The position numbers were made by a program, and so were the translations under genes. Shown in pieces: positions 1-7,179 of a DNA stretch of 57,115 bases. Each line of letters begins with the position of its first letter. Position 1 is the first letter of the stretch. Source of the DNA: Bacteroidales bacterium (GTDB lineage: Bacteria; Bacteroidota; Bacteroidia; Bacteroidales; WCHB1-69); assembly GCA_017525245.1 (NCBI GenBank), contig JAFXTE010000025.1, forward strand, positions 1 through 57,115, given 5' to 3'. The notes beneath the pieces were generated by a model that was not told the DNA's origin, searched no databases, and saw nothing but the letters and a program-made list of their open reading frames with translations.

Positions 1-927
1 AAGCGAGGTGTTGCCATCCGAGTCCTTGGCAACAATTCTGACGGTAATCCTTTCCGTCCCGGCAAGAATATCCATCATTTCCGTGCAGTCCCAATGCACC
101 GTCTGCACCCCGGCAGGGAAACAGCTTTTGGGCGTGTATTGCCCCTCTCTGCCTTCTATCACCACCTCCGGCACATACGCCATCTCATACAGCTTCTCTT
201 CTTCACGCAAAACACTTACCTCGTATTGCGCCACATCCTCGCTGTTAATCTTGAAATCCACCCGGATCTGGCTCCGCCGGCTCCCCTGACTGTTTTTGCT
301 CCTACTGCCGCAAGGTTTGGAAGTGCACGCCACAACGTTGGTGATGTGAACCTTCGGCTTGCCCTTATCGCTTACCTCCTCCAAATCTATTCCCATAAGG
401 CCGCCAAGAAATGAAAACACCCTGTAATGGGAAATTTCATCTTTAAAGAATACTTGGAAACAGGAGAAGTCGGTGATAAACGTTTCGGATTCTATCAATG
501 ATGTCACGTCCTTCCGGTGGCTTCTCTTGGCAAAGGATTGGAGACTTGCCTTGAATAATGCACCAAAACGGAGGAAGACGTTAATGGAATCCTCTTCATT
601 GATTTCGAAAAATACGCAAACCTCATCCCTGTCGGGTTTCACACACGCCTTTTTCTCCCCCGCCTTAACCCCTTGAGGATAAGAGAATATTGTCAGACGC
701 AAAGCCTTTCCGCCTATGGTCAAGGGCAGAAGGTGTTTCACAAACCTATTGTGCAGAGGTGTGAGTTCCGCCCCGTCATAGAAGCGGAACGACTCGCCTT
801 TCAGCAGGCCGGCATCTGGCAGCAGAGTGTCGGCAAAATCATCGGAGTAATACTGCGACCAGTCGTTGTAGAAAACCTTGTGTGGCCGGCAGTTGACGGT
901 TATATGCTCAAACTGTTCTTGTGTCAT
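1..927 (-). CDS. Unknown protein, 5' part only (309 codons in window)
   Basis: An open reading frame runs without a stop from an ATG at 927 to the left edge, so the gene is truncated by the window. The protein starts MTQEQFEHITVNC and shows no signal peptide or membrane segment. The C-terminal part visible here looks like beta-rich repeats (segments such as RSQIRVDFKINSEDV and ERITVRIVAKDSDG), which is compatible with an Ig-like or carbohydrate-binding fold, but I do not recognise a family. A TATTTTTG promoter element lies at 1007-1014 on the same strand, about 80 bp before the start. The plus-strand frames across this stretch are fragmented and lack promoters. The gene diverges from trxA. 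Confidence 0.7.
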   Translation of the reverse strand, partial: MTQEQFEHITVNCRPHKVFYNDWSQYYSDDFADTLLPDAGLLKGESFRFYDGAELTPLHNRFVKHLLPLTIGGKALRLTIFSYPQGVKAGEKKACVKPDRDEVCVFFEINEEDSINVFLRFGALFKASLQSFAKRSHRKDVTSLIESETFITDFSCFQVFFKDEISHYRVFSFLGGLMGIDLEEVSDKGKPKVHITNVVACTSKPCGSRSKNSQGSRRSQIRVDFKINSEDVAQYEVSVLREEEKLYEMAYVPEVVIEGREGQYTPKSCFPAGVQTVHWDCTEMMDILAGTERITVRIVAKDSDGNTSL

Positions 928-1006
928 ATTCTTAAAACCTGATGGTCGGAAAACTATAACAACGATTGCATCGCCCGATTATTGCGGCTGTTTTGTTATT
1001 CCGCTG

Positions 1007-1014
1007 CAAAAATA
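1007..1014 (-). promoter_or_regulatory. Bacteroidota -7 element TATTTTTG
   Basis: On the minus strand this reads TATTTTTG, matching the TAnnTTTG consensus, and it lies 80 bp upstream of the minus-strand start at 927. Confidence 0.6.
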
Positions 1015-1063
1015 CAACTATTTTCGGATTAGAAGTGCGAAGACCTACGTTTTTGTTTTTTTT

Positions 1064-1091
1064 CACACGTCACACGTCCAACGTCACACGT
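1064..1091. repeat. Heptad array, CACACGT x4
   Basis: Four consecutive 7-bp units read CACACGT, CACACGT, CCAACGT, CACACGT. The array sits between the divergent promoters of the left-edge gene and trxA, just upstream of the trxA -7 element. It is one of many short-period arrays in this window. Confidence 0.85.
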
Positions 1092-1103
1092 CTAAAAAAA
1101 ATG

Positions 1104-1111
1104 TATCTTTG
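1104..1111 (+). promoter_or_regulatory. Bacteroidota -7 element TATCTTTG for trxA
   Basis: A perfect TAnnTTTG match 30 bp before the trxA ATG. Confidence 0.75.
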
Positions 1112-1140
1112 CGGCTTAATAATTTTAAAATCCAAATACT

Positions 1141-1455
1141 ATGGCATTAGCAATTAACAATGAGAATTTTGAGACCCTGATTAAGGGCGACAAATTGGTT
1201 GTCATCGATTTCTGGGCAACTTGGTGTGGCCCGTGCCGGAGCATCGCCCCCATCGTGGAAGAAGTCGCCGCCGAGTTTGAAGGCAAAGCCGTGGTCGGCA
1301 AGTGCGACACCGACGAGAACGGCGACATCGCCATGCAGTTCGGCATCATGAACATCCCCACCCTCGTCTTCATCAAGAATGGTGAACTTGTTGACCGTCA
1401 CGTCGGCGTGATCAAGAAAGAGGAACTTGTGGCGAAAATCAACCAGCATCTGTAA
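1141..1455 (+). CDS. trxA: Thioredoxin
   Basis: This 104-residue protein is a single thioredoxin domain, the usual length for TrxA. The active site WCGPC is at residues 28-32, preceded by VIDFWAT, and the cis-proline loop is in IPTLVFIKNG near residue 76. It is a cytosolic dithiol-disulfide reductant that is itself reduced by thioredoxin reductase. There is no signal peptide. The gene has its own TATCTTTG promoter and is followed 27 bp later by the peptide transporter, so the two are probably co-transcribed and share the terminator at 3173-3205. Confidence 0.95.
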   Translation: MALAINNENFETLIKGDKLVVIDFWATWCGPCRSIAPIVEEVAAEFEGKAVVGKCDTDENGDIAMQFGIMNIPTLVFIKNGELVDRHVGVIKKEELVAKINQHL

Positions 1456-1482
1456 TCGGACAATTCTTTAAATTTCAATAGT

Positions 1483-3147
1483 ATGAATACAGCTTTATTA
1501 ATTTGCATCATCGGTACGATTGTTATCATACCGTTTTTGATTTACTATGTGCGTGAAGCCAAACTGCATCACCCGAAAGGGTTGATTGCCGCCGCTTTGA
1601 GCAACATGGGTGAGCGTTTCGGCTACTACATCATGAATGCTGTGCTGTTGCTCTTCCTCGTTTCCAAGTTCGGTCTGCCCGATGGCACCGCCGGCGTCAT
1701 CTACTCTGTCTTCTACTTCGGTATCTACGTGCTGAGCTTGGTGGGCGGTATCATCGCCGACAAGACCCAGAACTACAACAAGACCATCCAATGGGGTCTC
1801 ATTATCATGGCCATCGGCTATGTGGTGATGGCTATCCCGTTGTTCAGCAAGACCGCCGAGGGCGCTATCCTCGACAGCGGTGCTGGTTGGTGGACGATTC
1901 TTATCATCACTTGTATGGCTTTGTTGTTCATTGCTTTCGGTAACGGTCTGTTCAAAGGCAACTTGCAGGCTATCGTCGGTAAATTGTACGACGAGTTCGA
2001 AGCTGAGGCTGCCAAGAAGGGTCCCGAGGCTCTCGCTGAAGCCAAGGATCGCCGCGACTCCGGTTTCCAGATTTTCTACGTCTTCATCAACATCGGCGGT
2101 TTCTTCGCCCCGTTCATCGCCCCCTTCCTCCGCGAATGGTGGCTGAAGGCGCATCACCTCATCTATAACGCCGACATGTCCGGTCTGTGCCACCAGTTCC
2201 TCGCTGATGGCCAAGCAAGCCAGAAGTTCACCGAGACGATGGCGACCGTGCTGCAACCCGGTTACAACTTCACGGACACCGCCGCTTTCTGTTCCGACTA
2301 CATCACCGTTTTCAACCAAGGCGTACACTTCTCTTTCATCGCCTCCGTGTTGGCAATGTTGATTTCTTTGGTTATTTTCTTGACCAACAAGTACAAACTG
2401 CCGCAGCCGGCCAAGAAACAGCAGGCTGAGGTGGTGGAATACACTGCCGAGGAGAAACTCGCCATGGCGAAGGAAATCAAACAACGTTTGTATGCCTTGT
2501 TTGCCGTGTTGGGTATCGCTGTCTTCTTCTGGTTCTCTTTCCACCAAAATGGTCAGTCGTTGTCCGTGTTCGCCCGTGACTTCGTGCAAACGGAGAAGAT
2601 TGCCCCTGAAATCTGGCAAGCTTTGAACCCGTTCTTCGTGATTGTGCTCACGCCTATCATCATGGTTATTTTCGCCGCTTTGGCTCGCAGAGGCAAACCC
2701 ATCTCCACACCTCGCAAGATTGCCATCGGTATGGCCATCGCTGGATGTGCTTATCTCTTCCTGATGATTATCTCCATCGTGAACAACTATCCGTCAGGTA
2801 CAGAGTTCCGCGCCATGGATTTGGCACAAATGGCTGCCGCCGGTCTTGCCAAAGCTGCTCCGTGGGTGTTGCTTGTCACCTACTTCTTCCTGACCGTGGC
2901 TGAACTGTTCATCTCCCCGCTGGGTCTGTCGTTCGTCTCCAAGGTGGCTCCTCGCCACATGGTGGGTTTGTGTCAGGGCTTGTGGCTCGGAGCCACCGCT
3001 CTTGGCAACTTGCTGATCTGGCTCGGCCCTGTGATGTACAACGCTTGGCCAATCAAATACTGCTGGGCCGTGTTCGCTGTGGTATGTTTCGTTTCCATGG
3101 CCATCATGCTCGGAATGGTGAAGTGGCTGGAGCGCGTAACGAAATAG
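1483..3147 (+). CDS. POT/PTR-family proton-dependent oligopeptide transporter
   Basis: A 554-residue protein with about a dozen or more hydrophobic segments, of the major facilitator superfamily POT branch. It carries the family signature around SNMGERFGYY (residues 41-50, equivalent to the ExxERFxYY motif involved in proton coupling) and the conserved FYVFINIGGF segment near residue 200. Members import di- and tripeptides with protons across the inner membrane. It lies directly downstream of trxA and is followed by an intrinsic terminator, so it ends the operon. Its exact substrate cannot be read from the sequence. Confidence 0.88.
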   Translation: MNTALLICIIGTIVIIPFLIYYVREAKLHHPKGLIAAALSNMGERFGYYIMNAVLLLFLVSKFGLPDGTAGVIYSVFYFGIYVLSLVGGIIADKTQNYNKTIQWGLIIMAIGYVVMAIPLFSKTAEGAILDSGAGWWTILIITCMALLFIAFGNGLFKGNLQAIVGKLYDEFEAEAAKKGPEALAEAKDRRDSGFQIFYVFINIGGFFAPFIAPFLREWWLKAHHLIYNADMSGLCHQFLADGQASQKFTETMATVLQPGYNFTDTAAFCSDYITVFNQGVHFSFIASVLAMLISLVIFLTNKYKLPQPAKKQQAEVVEYTAEEKLAMAKEIKQRLYALFAVLGIAVFFWFSFHQNGQSLSVFARDFVQTEKIAPEIWQALNPFFVIVLTPIIMVIFAALARRGKPISTPRKIAIGMAIAGCAYLFLMIISIVNNYPSGTEFRAMDLAQMAAAGLAKAAPWVLLVTYFFLTVAELFISPLGLSFVSKVAPRHMVGLCQGLWLGATALGNLLIWLGPVMYNAWPIKYCWAVFAVVCFVSMAIMLGMVKWLERVTK

Positions 3148-3172
3148 TTGAAATTTTACCTTAAATTATAGT

Positions 3173-3205
3173 AAGAGACCTGTCGGAAGATGGGTCTCTT
3201 TTTTT
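3173..3205 (+). terminator. Intrinsic terminator after the peptide transporter
   Basis: The inverted arms AAGAGACC (3173-3180) and GGTCTCTT (3193-3200) enclose a 12-nt loop and run into a T tract. Confidence 0.8.
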
Positions 3206-3293
3206 AATGTAGAATGAAGAGTGTAGAATATGGAGTGGTTAGAGAAGATTGATATTTTTCATTGTTTGAAGGGCATGGCATCTCAAAAAAATA

Positions 3294-3301
3294 TATTTTT
3301 G
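3294..3301 (+). promoter_or_regulatory. Bacteroidota -7 element TATTTTTG
   Basis: A TAnnTTTG match 35 bp upstream of the barrel-protein ATG at 3337. Confidence 0.65.
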
Positions 3302-3336
3302 CTGTCTGTTTTGTGAGATAATCTAATTAATCGTAT

Positions 3337-4020
3337 ATGGACAAAAAAGTTTTTCAGGGTTTGGGGTTGTTTGTCTTTTTGTGTATGACGGCCCTGACTG
3401 CCAGTGCCCAGTGGTCGTTAGGGATCAAGGGCGGGTGGGACTACACCTCCATCACGCGGTCAAACGCGGGTCGAATTGATGAAACCTATTCTCCGCTAAG
3501 TGGTTACGATGTTGGCATACAAGCCCGTTACGGTTTCACCGACTGGTTCGCTCTCCGCGCCGACCTCAGCGTGATGCGCCGCTCCCACCGCATGGATCGC
3601 CACCTCGATTACCTCGATTCGCTCTACACCGAGCATCATAACCTCTACCTGATGCTTCCGGTGTTGGCCGACTTCTCCTTCGGAGGCGAGCATTTCCGCG
3701 GCCACGCGATGCTCGGCGGCTATGTCGGCTATTGGCTGCAAGACCGTATCAAGGGTAAAACTTACTGGATGACAGACTATTGCATGTATTACAATCCCTT
3801 TGACGAAAAGCGTCCGTTCACGCAGGAGGACCGCCGCTTCAATGCCGGATTAGTTGGAGGTCTGGGGTTGAGTTATCTTATCAACGAGCACTGGGGCCTC
3901 AACCTCAACGCGCTCTACTACTACGATCTCGTCAGCCATCACCGCAGTTCCCCGCACCTCCGTGACCCAAGGTACCTTAATACGTTGTCCGTTACTTTCG
4001 GAGCATCATATATCTTTTAA
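3337..4020 (+). CDS. Outer-membrane beta-barrel protein (PorT-like / OMP_b-brl family)
   Basis: A 227-residue protein with an N-terminal signal peptide of about 25 residues (cleavage after TALTASAQ). The mature part alternates aromatic and small residues as in an eight-strand barrel, with patterns such as WSLGIKGGWDYTSI, GIQARYGFTDWFALRADL and GLNLNALYYYDL, and ends in an aromatic residue (ASYIF), typical of BAM substrates. The length suits small OmpW/PorT-type barrels. It has its own promoter and stands alone between the transporter operon and a REP-like element. Its specific role is unknown. Confidence 0.75.
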   Translation: MDKKVFQGLGLFVFLCMTALTASAQWSLGIKGGWDYTSITRSNAGRIDETYSPLSGYDVGIQARYGFTDWFALRADLSVMRRSHRMDRHLDYLDSLYTEHHNLYLMLPVLADFSFGGEHFRGHAMLGGYVGYWLQDRIKGKTYWMTDYCMYYNPFDEKRPFTQEDRRFNAGLVGGLGLSYLINEHWGLNLNALYYYDLVSHHRSSPHLRDPRYLNTLSVTFGASYIF

Positions 4021-4037
4021 AATATTTTCCTTAAGCA

Positions 4038-4162
4038 GCCCCGGAGGGGCAAGGCGCGCGAAGCGCTAATAACCCCACACTGCGCTTCGCTTGTGTGGGG
4101 CTGACAAAAACGAAACGAACACAGTTGCAATAACCCCAGACGCGCGAAGCGCAGTGTGGGGG
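4038..4162. repeat. REP-like cluster of inverted repeats
   Basis: Three nested structures occupy this gap. GCCCC-GGA-GGGGC forms a small hairpin at 4038-4050. An 18-nt segment at 4073-4090 (CCCCACACTGCGCTTCGC) recurs exactly as its reverse complement at 4144-4161. The 12-mer CGCGCGAAGCGC occurs directly at 4055-4066 and 4141-4152. The first arm also folds on itself (CCCCACAC with GTGTGGGG at 4093-4100). Such GC-rich, non-coding dyads between genes resemble REP/BIME elements; a transcription-terminating role is also possible. Confidence 0.7.
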
Positions 4163-4183
4163 TCACCAAAAAACCAAAATTAA

Positions 4184-5449
4184 ATGAAAAAAATCATCAC
4201 AATAGCAGCAATACTCGTCCTGGTCGGCAGCTCCTGCCGTCGTGAGGCCGACTACATGCCCTACATCGGCGAGAACGGCAAATTAGCCTACAGCACCTAC
4301 ACCGAACAGTTCGACTACCTCTGGAAAGTCCTCAGTACGGGCTACGTCTTTTGGGACGTGGACACCACGGATTGGGATGCCATGTACGCCCGTCACCTTC
4401 CTGCGTTCCAGGAGCTTGACAAGAAGTACGAGCAGGTTGGCTACGTGAAGACGGAGGAATTGCAGACACTCTATACGGGATTGGTGGGCGGTATGATTGA
4501 TCACCACATGACTTTTCAGGTGAAGAATCTCCATCCTGCTCCTGACGATCAATCCGCCACGGTAAGCATAGATCCATCCGCCATAGAAATCCCCACCCGT
4601 GATTACTATTTTGAATCTTCCGCAAATGAAAAGATTGGTATTCTGACTTTTCTGCAAAATATAGAGTCGCAATATACGGTGGAGACGCATGAATCTTGTG
4701 AAATCTATATATCGGATATTGGAAGGGACATCACATATCATTATATTCTTTTCAAGCTCCCTGACGGGCGGAAGATTCCCTATTTGTGGCAGCCGTTAGC
4801 TGCCATCACGCCAGTGATGCTGCAGGGCGGTGAGGGAGCACAGCTCCTCGACCACTATTTCAAAGCCATTACGGAGACTCCCCGGGAACAACTTGCAGGC
4901 ATCATCCTCGACAACCGCTGCAACCGTGGCGGCTACCAGGACGATTTGGACTTTCTCATCGGCAACTATCTCAACGAAAAGACGGAGATTATGAAGACCC
5001 GCTACAAAGAGGGGCCCGGCCGGTTGGAGCATTCTCCGTGGACTCCCTACTACATTTTCCCGAATACCCGCTATCACCGCGACATCACGGCGGAGAACAT
5101 CCCGTATGTGATTCTTTGCGACATTAACTCGGTAAGCATGGGCGAGATCGAGCCGATGACCATCAAGGCGGTGTTGCCCACGGCGCATACGATTGGCGAG
5201 CGCACGCACGGCGGAACCGGCCCGTTGCAACCCGCCAATTGCATTGACCTCAACTACGGCGGTCCGTTCGGAACCTCGAATCTGTCGGTGGGTCACTACG
5301 TCTATACCTCCACCTTCGAGGCGCAGATCAGCGGCAAAGTCTGGGAGGGCATCGGCCACACCCCCGACGAAATTGTCCTCCGCAAAGACTACAACGGCAA
5401 TTTCAAACCGCAATTGGACGCGGCGTTTCAATATATTATCGGCTATTAG
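4184..5449 (+). CDS. S41-family peptidase-like lipoprotein
   Basis: A 421-residue protein with a lipoprotein signal peptide; the lipobox cysteine is C18 in LVGSSC. The C-terminal half matches the tail-specific protease fold: GIILDNRCNRGGY (an LRxNxGG-like motif) and, near residues 313-321, DINSVSMGE, where the SxxE serine is the likely nucleophile. No clear PDZ domain is seen, as in the simpler secreted S41 members. It would be anchored to a membrane, most likely facing the periplasm or outer surface. The last codons, Tyr and stop, are formed by a heptad repeat. Whether it is an active protease is not certain. Confidence 0.78.
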   Translation: MKKIITIAAILVLVGSSCRREADYMPYIGENGKLAYSTYTEQFDYLWKVLSTGYVFWDVDTTDWDAMYARHLPAFQELDKKYEQVGYVKTEELQTLYTGLVGGMIDHHMTFQVKNLHPAPDDQSATVSIDPSAIEIPTRDYYFESSANEKIGILTFLQNIESQYTVETHESCEIYISDIGRDITYHYILFKLPDGRKIPYLWQPLAAITPVMLQGGEGAQLLDHYFKAITETPREQLAGIILDNRCNRGGYQDDLDFLIGNYLNEKTEIMKTRYKEGPGRLEHSPWTPYYIFPNTRYHRDITAENIPYVILCDINSVSMGEIEPMTIKAVLPTAHTIGERTHGGTGPLQPANCIDLNYGGPFGTSNLSVGHYVYTSTFEAQISGKVWEGIGHTPDEIVLRKDYNGNFKPQLDAAFQYIIGY

Positions 5450-5471
5450 CTATTAGCTTTTGGCTATTAGC
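5444..5471. repeat. Heptad array TATTAGC x4, containing the upstream stop codon
   Basis: The units are TATTAGC, TATTAGC, TTTTGGC, TATTAGC. The first unit supplies the Tyr codon and the TAG stop of the S41 gene. The units are roughly the reverse complement of the array at 5513-5547, so the two could pair in RNA. Confidence 0.85.
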
Positions 5472-5512
5472 TGCCCCCCCTTAATAGGGTAGTCAAAAGT
5501 TTGCTTTTGCAT

Positions 5513-5547
5513 GCCAATAGCAAATAGCCAACAGCCAATAGCCAAAA
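5513..5547. repeat. Heptad array GCCAATA x5
   Basis: Five 7-bp units read GCCAATA, GCAAATA, GCCAACA, GCCAATA, GCCAAAA. The array ends 5 bp before the pepP -7 element. The same unit family recurs at 31830-31885 and 52746-52773. Confidence 0.85.
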
Positions 5548-5552
5548 AATAG

Positions 5553-5560
5553 TATCTTTG
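5553..5560 (+). promoter_or_regulatory. Bacteroidota -7 element TATCTTTG for aminopeptidase P
   Basis: A perfect TAnnTTTG match. It overlaps the most upstream in-frame ATG (5558), which therefore cannot be the start; the next ATG at 5603 is chosen. Confidence 0.75.
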
Positions 5561-5602
5561 CCGTCGCATTTTCGAAATACAGTAATAAAAACGTCAAAGA
5601 AT

Positions 5603-7000
5603 ATGAACCCCTTATTCGAACCCCAAGTTTATCAAAACAGAAGAGAGAAATTGACAGCGGCTGTCAAGAGTGGCATCGCCGTGTTTTTGGGCAACCATGA
5701 AGCCCCGATGAACTATCCCGACAATACCTATAACTTCCGTCAGGACAGCGATTTCCTCTATTTCTTCGGACTTTCCATCGCCGACATCGCGGCCGTCATC
5801 GACTTCGACGCGCACCAGTCGATCATTTTCGGCAATGACTTCACCATCGACGACATCATCTGGATGGGCGACCAACCGACGATTGCTTCTTTGGCCGAAA
5901 AAGTGGGCGTGACGGAGACCCGTCCGTTTGCGCAGCTCGCCGAATTCATCCAGCAGGCGCAGGTGCAAGGTCGCAAGGTGCACTTCACCCCGCAATATCG
6001 TGGTGACAATCAGATCCTGATGGCCAACCTCACTGGCGTGGACGTCAACCACATCCGCGAGGCCGCTTCTTTGGACTTGATCATGGGCATCGTGAACCTT
6101 CGTTCCGCGAAGGAGCAGTGCGAAATCGACGAGATGGACAAAGCCTGCGAGATTGGTGTGAAGATGCACACCGCCGTGATGCGTCGCTGCGTGGAAGGCG
6201 AGTCCGAGCGCGAACTGGCCGGCTTGGCCGAGGGCATCGCCCTGTCGTACGGTAACGGCATCTCCTTCCCCGTGATTCTGTCGCAACATGGCGAAACGCT
6301 GCACAATCATCTGCACAACGGCATCCTGAAGGTCGGCAACATGTTACTGATGGATGCCGGTGCTGAGGGACTGATGAACTACTGCTCCGACTACACGCGC
6401 ACGCTGCCCGTGAACGGCAAATTCACCCAGAAACAGCAGGAAATCTACGAAATCGTGTTGAAGGCCAACCTGGATGCCATCGACGCGGCTCACCCAGGCA
6501 TGTACAATAAAGAGCTGCACCGTCTCTCTTGTGAAGTTATCGCCCAAGGGCTCAAAGACTTGGGTCTGATGAAGGGCGATGTGAAAGAGGCTGTGGAGTT
6601 GGGTGCCCACGCACTTTTCATGGTTCACGGTTTAGGCCACCAGATCGGTCTGGACGTGCACGACATGGAAGGTTTGGGACAGATTTACGTCGGCTACGAC
6701 GACACCGTGCGTCCGAGCAACATCTTCGGATGGGCGTCGTTGCGCATGGCTCGCGAGCTGAAACCGGGCTTCGTGGTCTCCATTGAGCCGGGCATCTACT
6801 TCATCCCGCACCTCATTGACATTTGGAAGAAGGAGAACAAGTTCGCCGACTTCATCAACTACGATGTGGTGGAGAAGTACCGCGACTTCGGTGGCATCCG
6901 CATCGAGGACGATCTGCTGATCACCGAAACTGGCCACCGCGTATTAGGTCCGCATTTGCCGAAGGGCGTGGATGAATTGGCCGCGATTATCGGGAAATAG
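5603..7000 (+). CDS. pepP: Xaa-Pro aminopeptidase (aminopeptidase P, M24B)
   Basis: A 465-residue protein with the two-domain plan of aminopeptidase P: an N-terminal creatinase-like domain (to about residue 170) and a C-terminal pita-bread metallopeptidase domain. The metal ligands expected for M24 are visible: Asp in LLMDAGAE, Asp in CSDYTRTLPV, His in HGLGHQIGLDVHD, Glu in SIEPGIYF and Glu in GIRIEDDLLIT. It removes N-terminal residues preceding proline and is probably cytosolic, as no signal peptide is present. The start at 5603 (MNPLFEPQVY) is preferred because the promoter covers the earlier ATG. Confidence 0.93.
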   Translation: MNPLFEPQVYQNRREKLTAAVKSGIAVFLGNHEAPMNYPDNTYNFRQDSDFLYFFGLSIADIAAVIDFDAHQSIIFGNDFTIDDIIWMGDQPTIASLAEKVGVTETRPFAQLAEFIQQAQVQGRKVHFTPQYRGDNQILMANLTGVDVNHIREAASLDLIMGIVNLRSAKEQCEIDEMDKACEIGVKMHTAVMRRCVEGESERELAGLAEGIALSYGNGISFPVILSQHGETLHNHLHNGILKVGNMLLMDAGAEGLMNYCSDYTRTLPVNGKFTQKQQEIYEIVLKANLDAIDAAHPGMYNKELHRLSCEVIAQGLKDLGLMKGDVKEAVELGAHALFMVHGLGHQIGLDVHDMEGLGQIYVGYDDTVRPSNIFGWASLRMARELKPGFVVSIEPGIYFIPHLIDIWKKENKFADFINYDVVEKYRDFGGIRIEDDLLITETGHRVLGPHLPKGVDELAAIIGK

Positions 7001-7179
7001 GGCTTAAAACATACTGGCATATCGCCCATCTTTGCACGAGTTTCCTTAAGGGACGTGTGTGTGAAGGTGGGCGTTGCTTTTATGGGAGAATAAAAAAAGT
7101 GTAACTTTTTACATGTTTTTGCGTCATATACTAAATTAATGTATATATCGTTTCAATAAGTTGAAAAGAATAAACGAGG

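Noticed and set aside
8-942. Several plus-strand frames at the left edge
   Set aside because: They are short and overlapping, lack promoters, and lie opposite a continuous minus-strand frame with a promoter.
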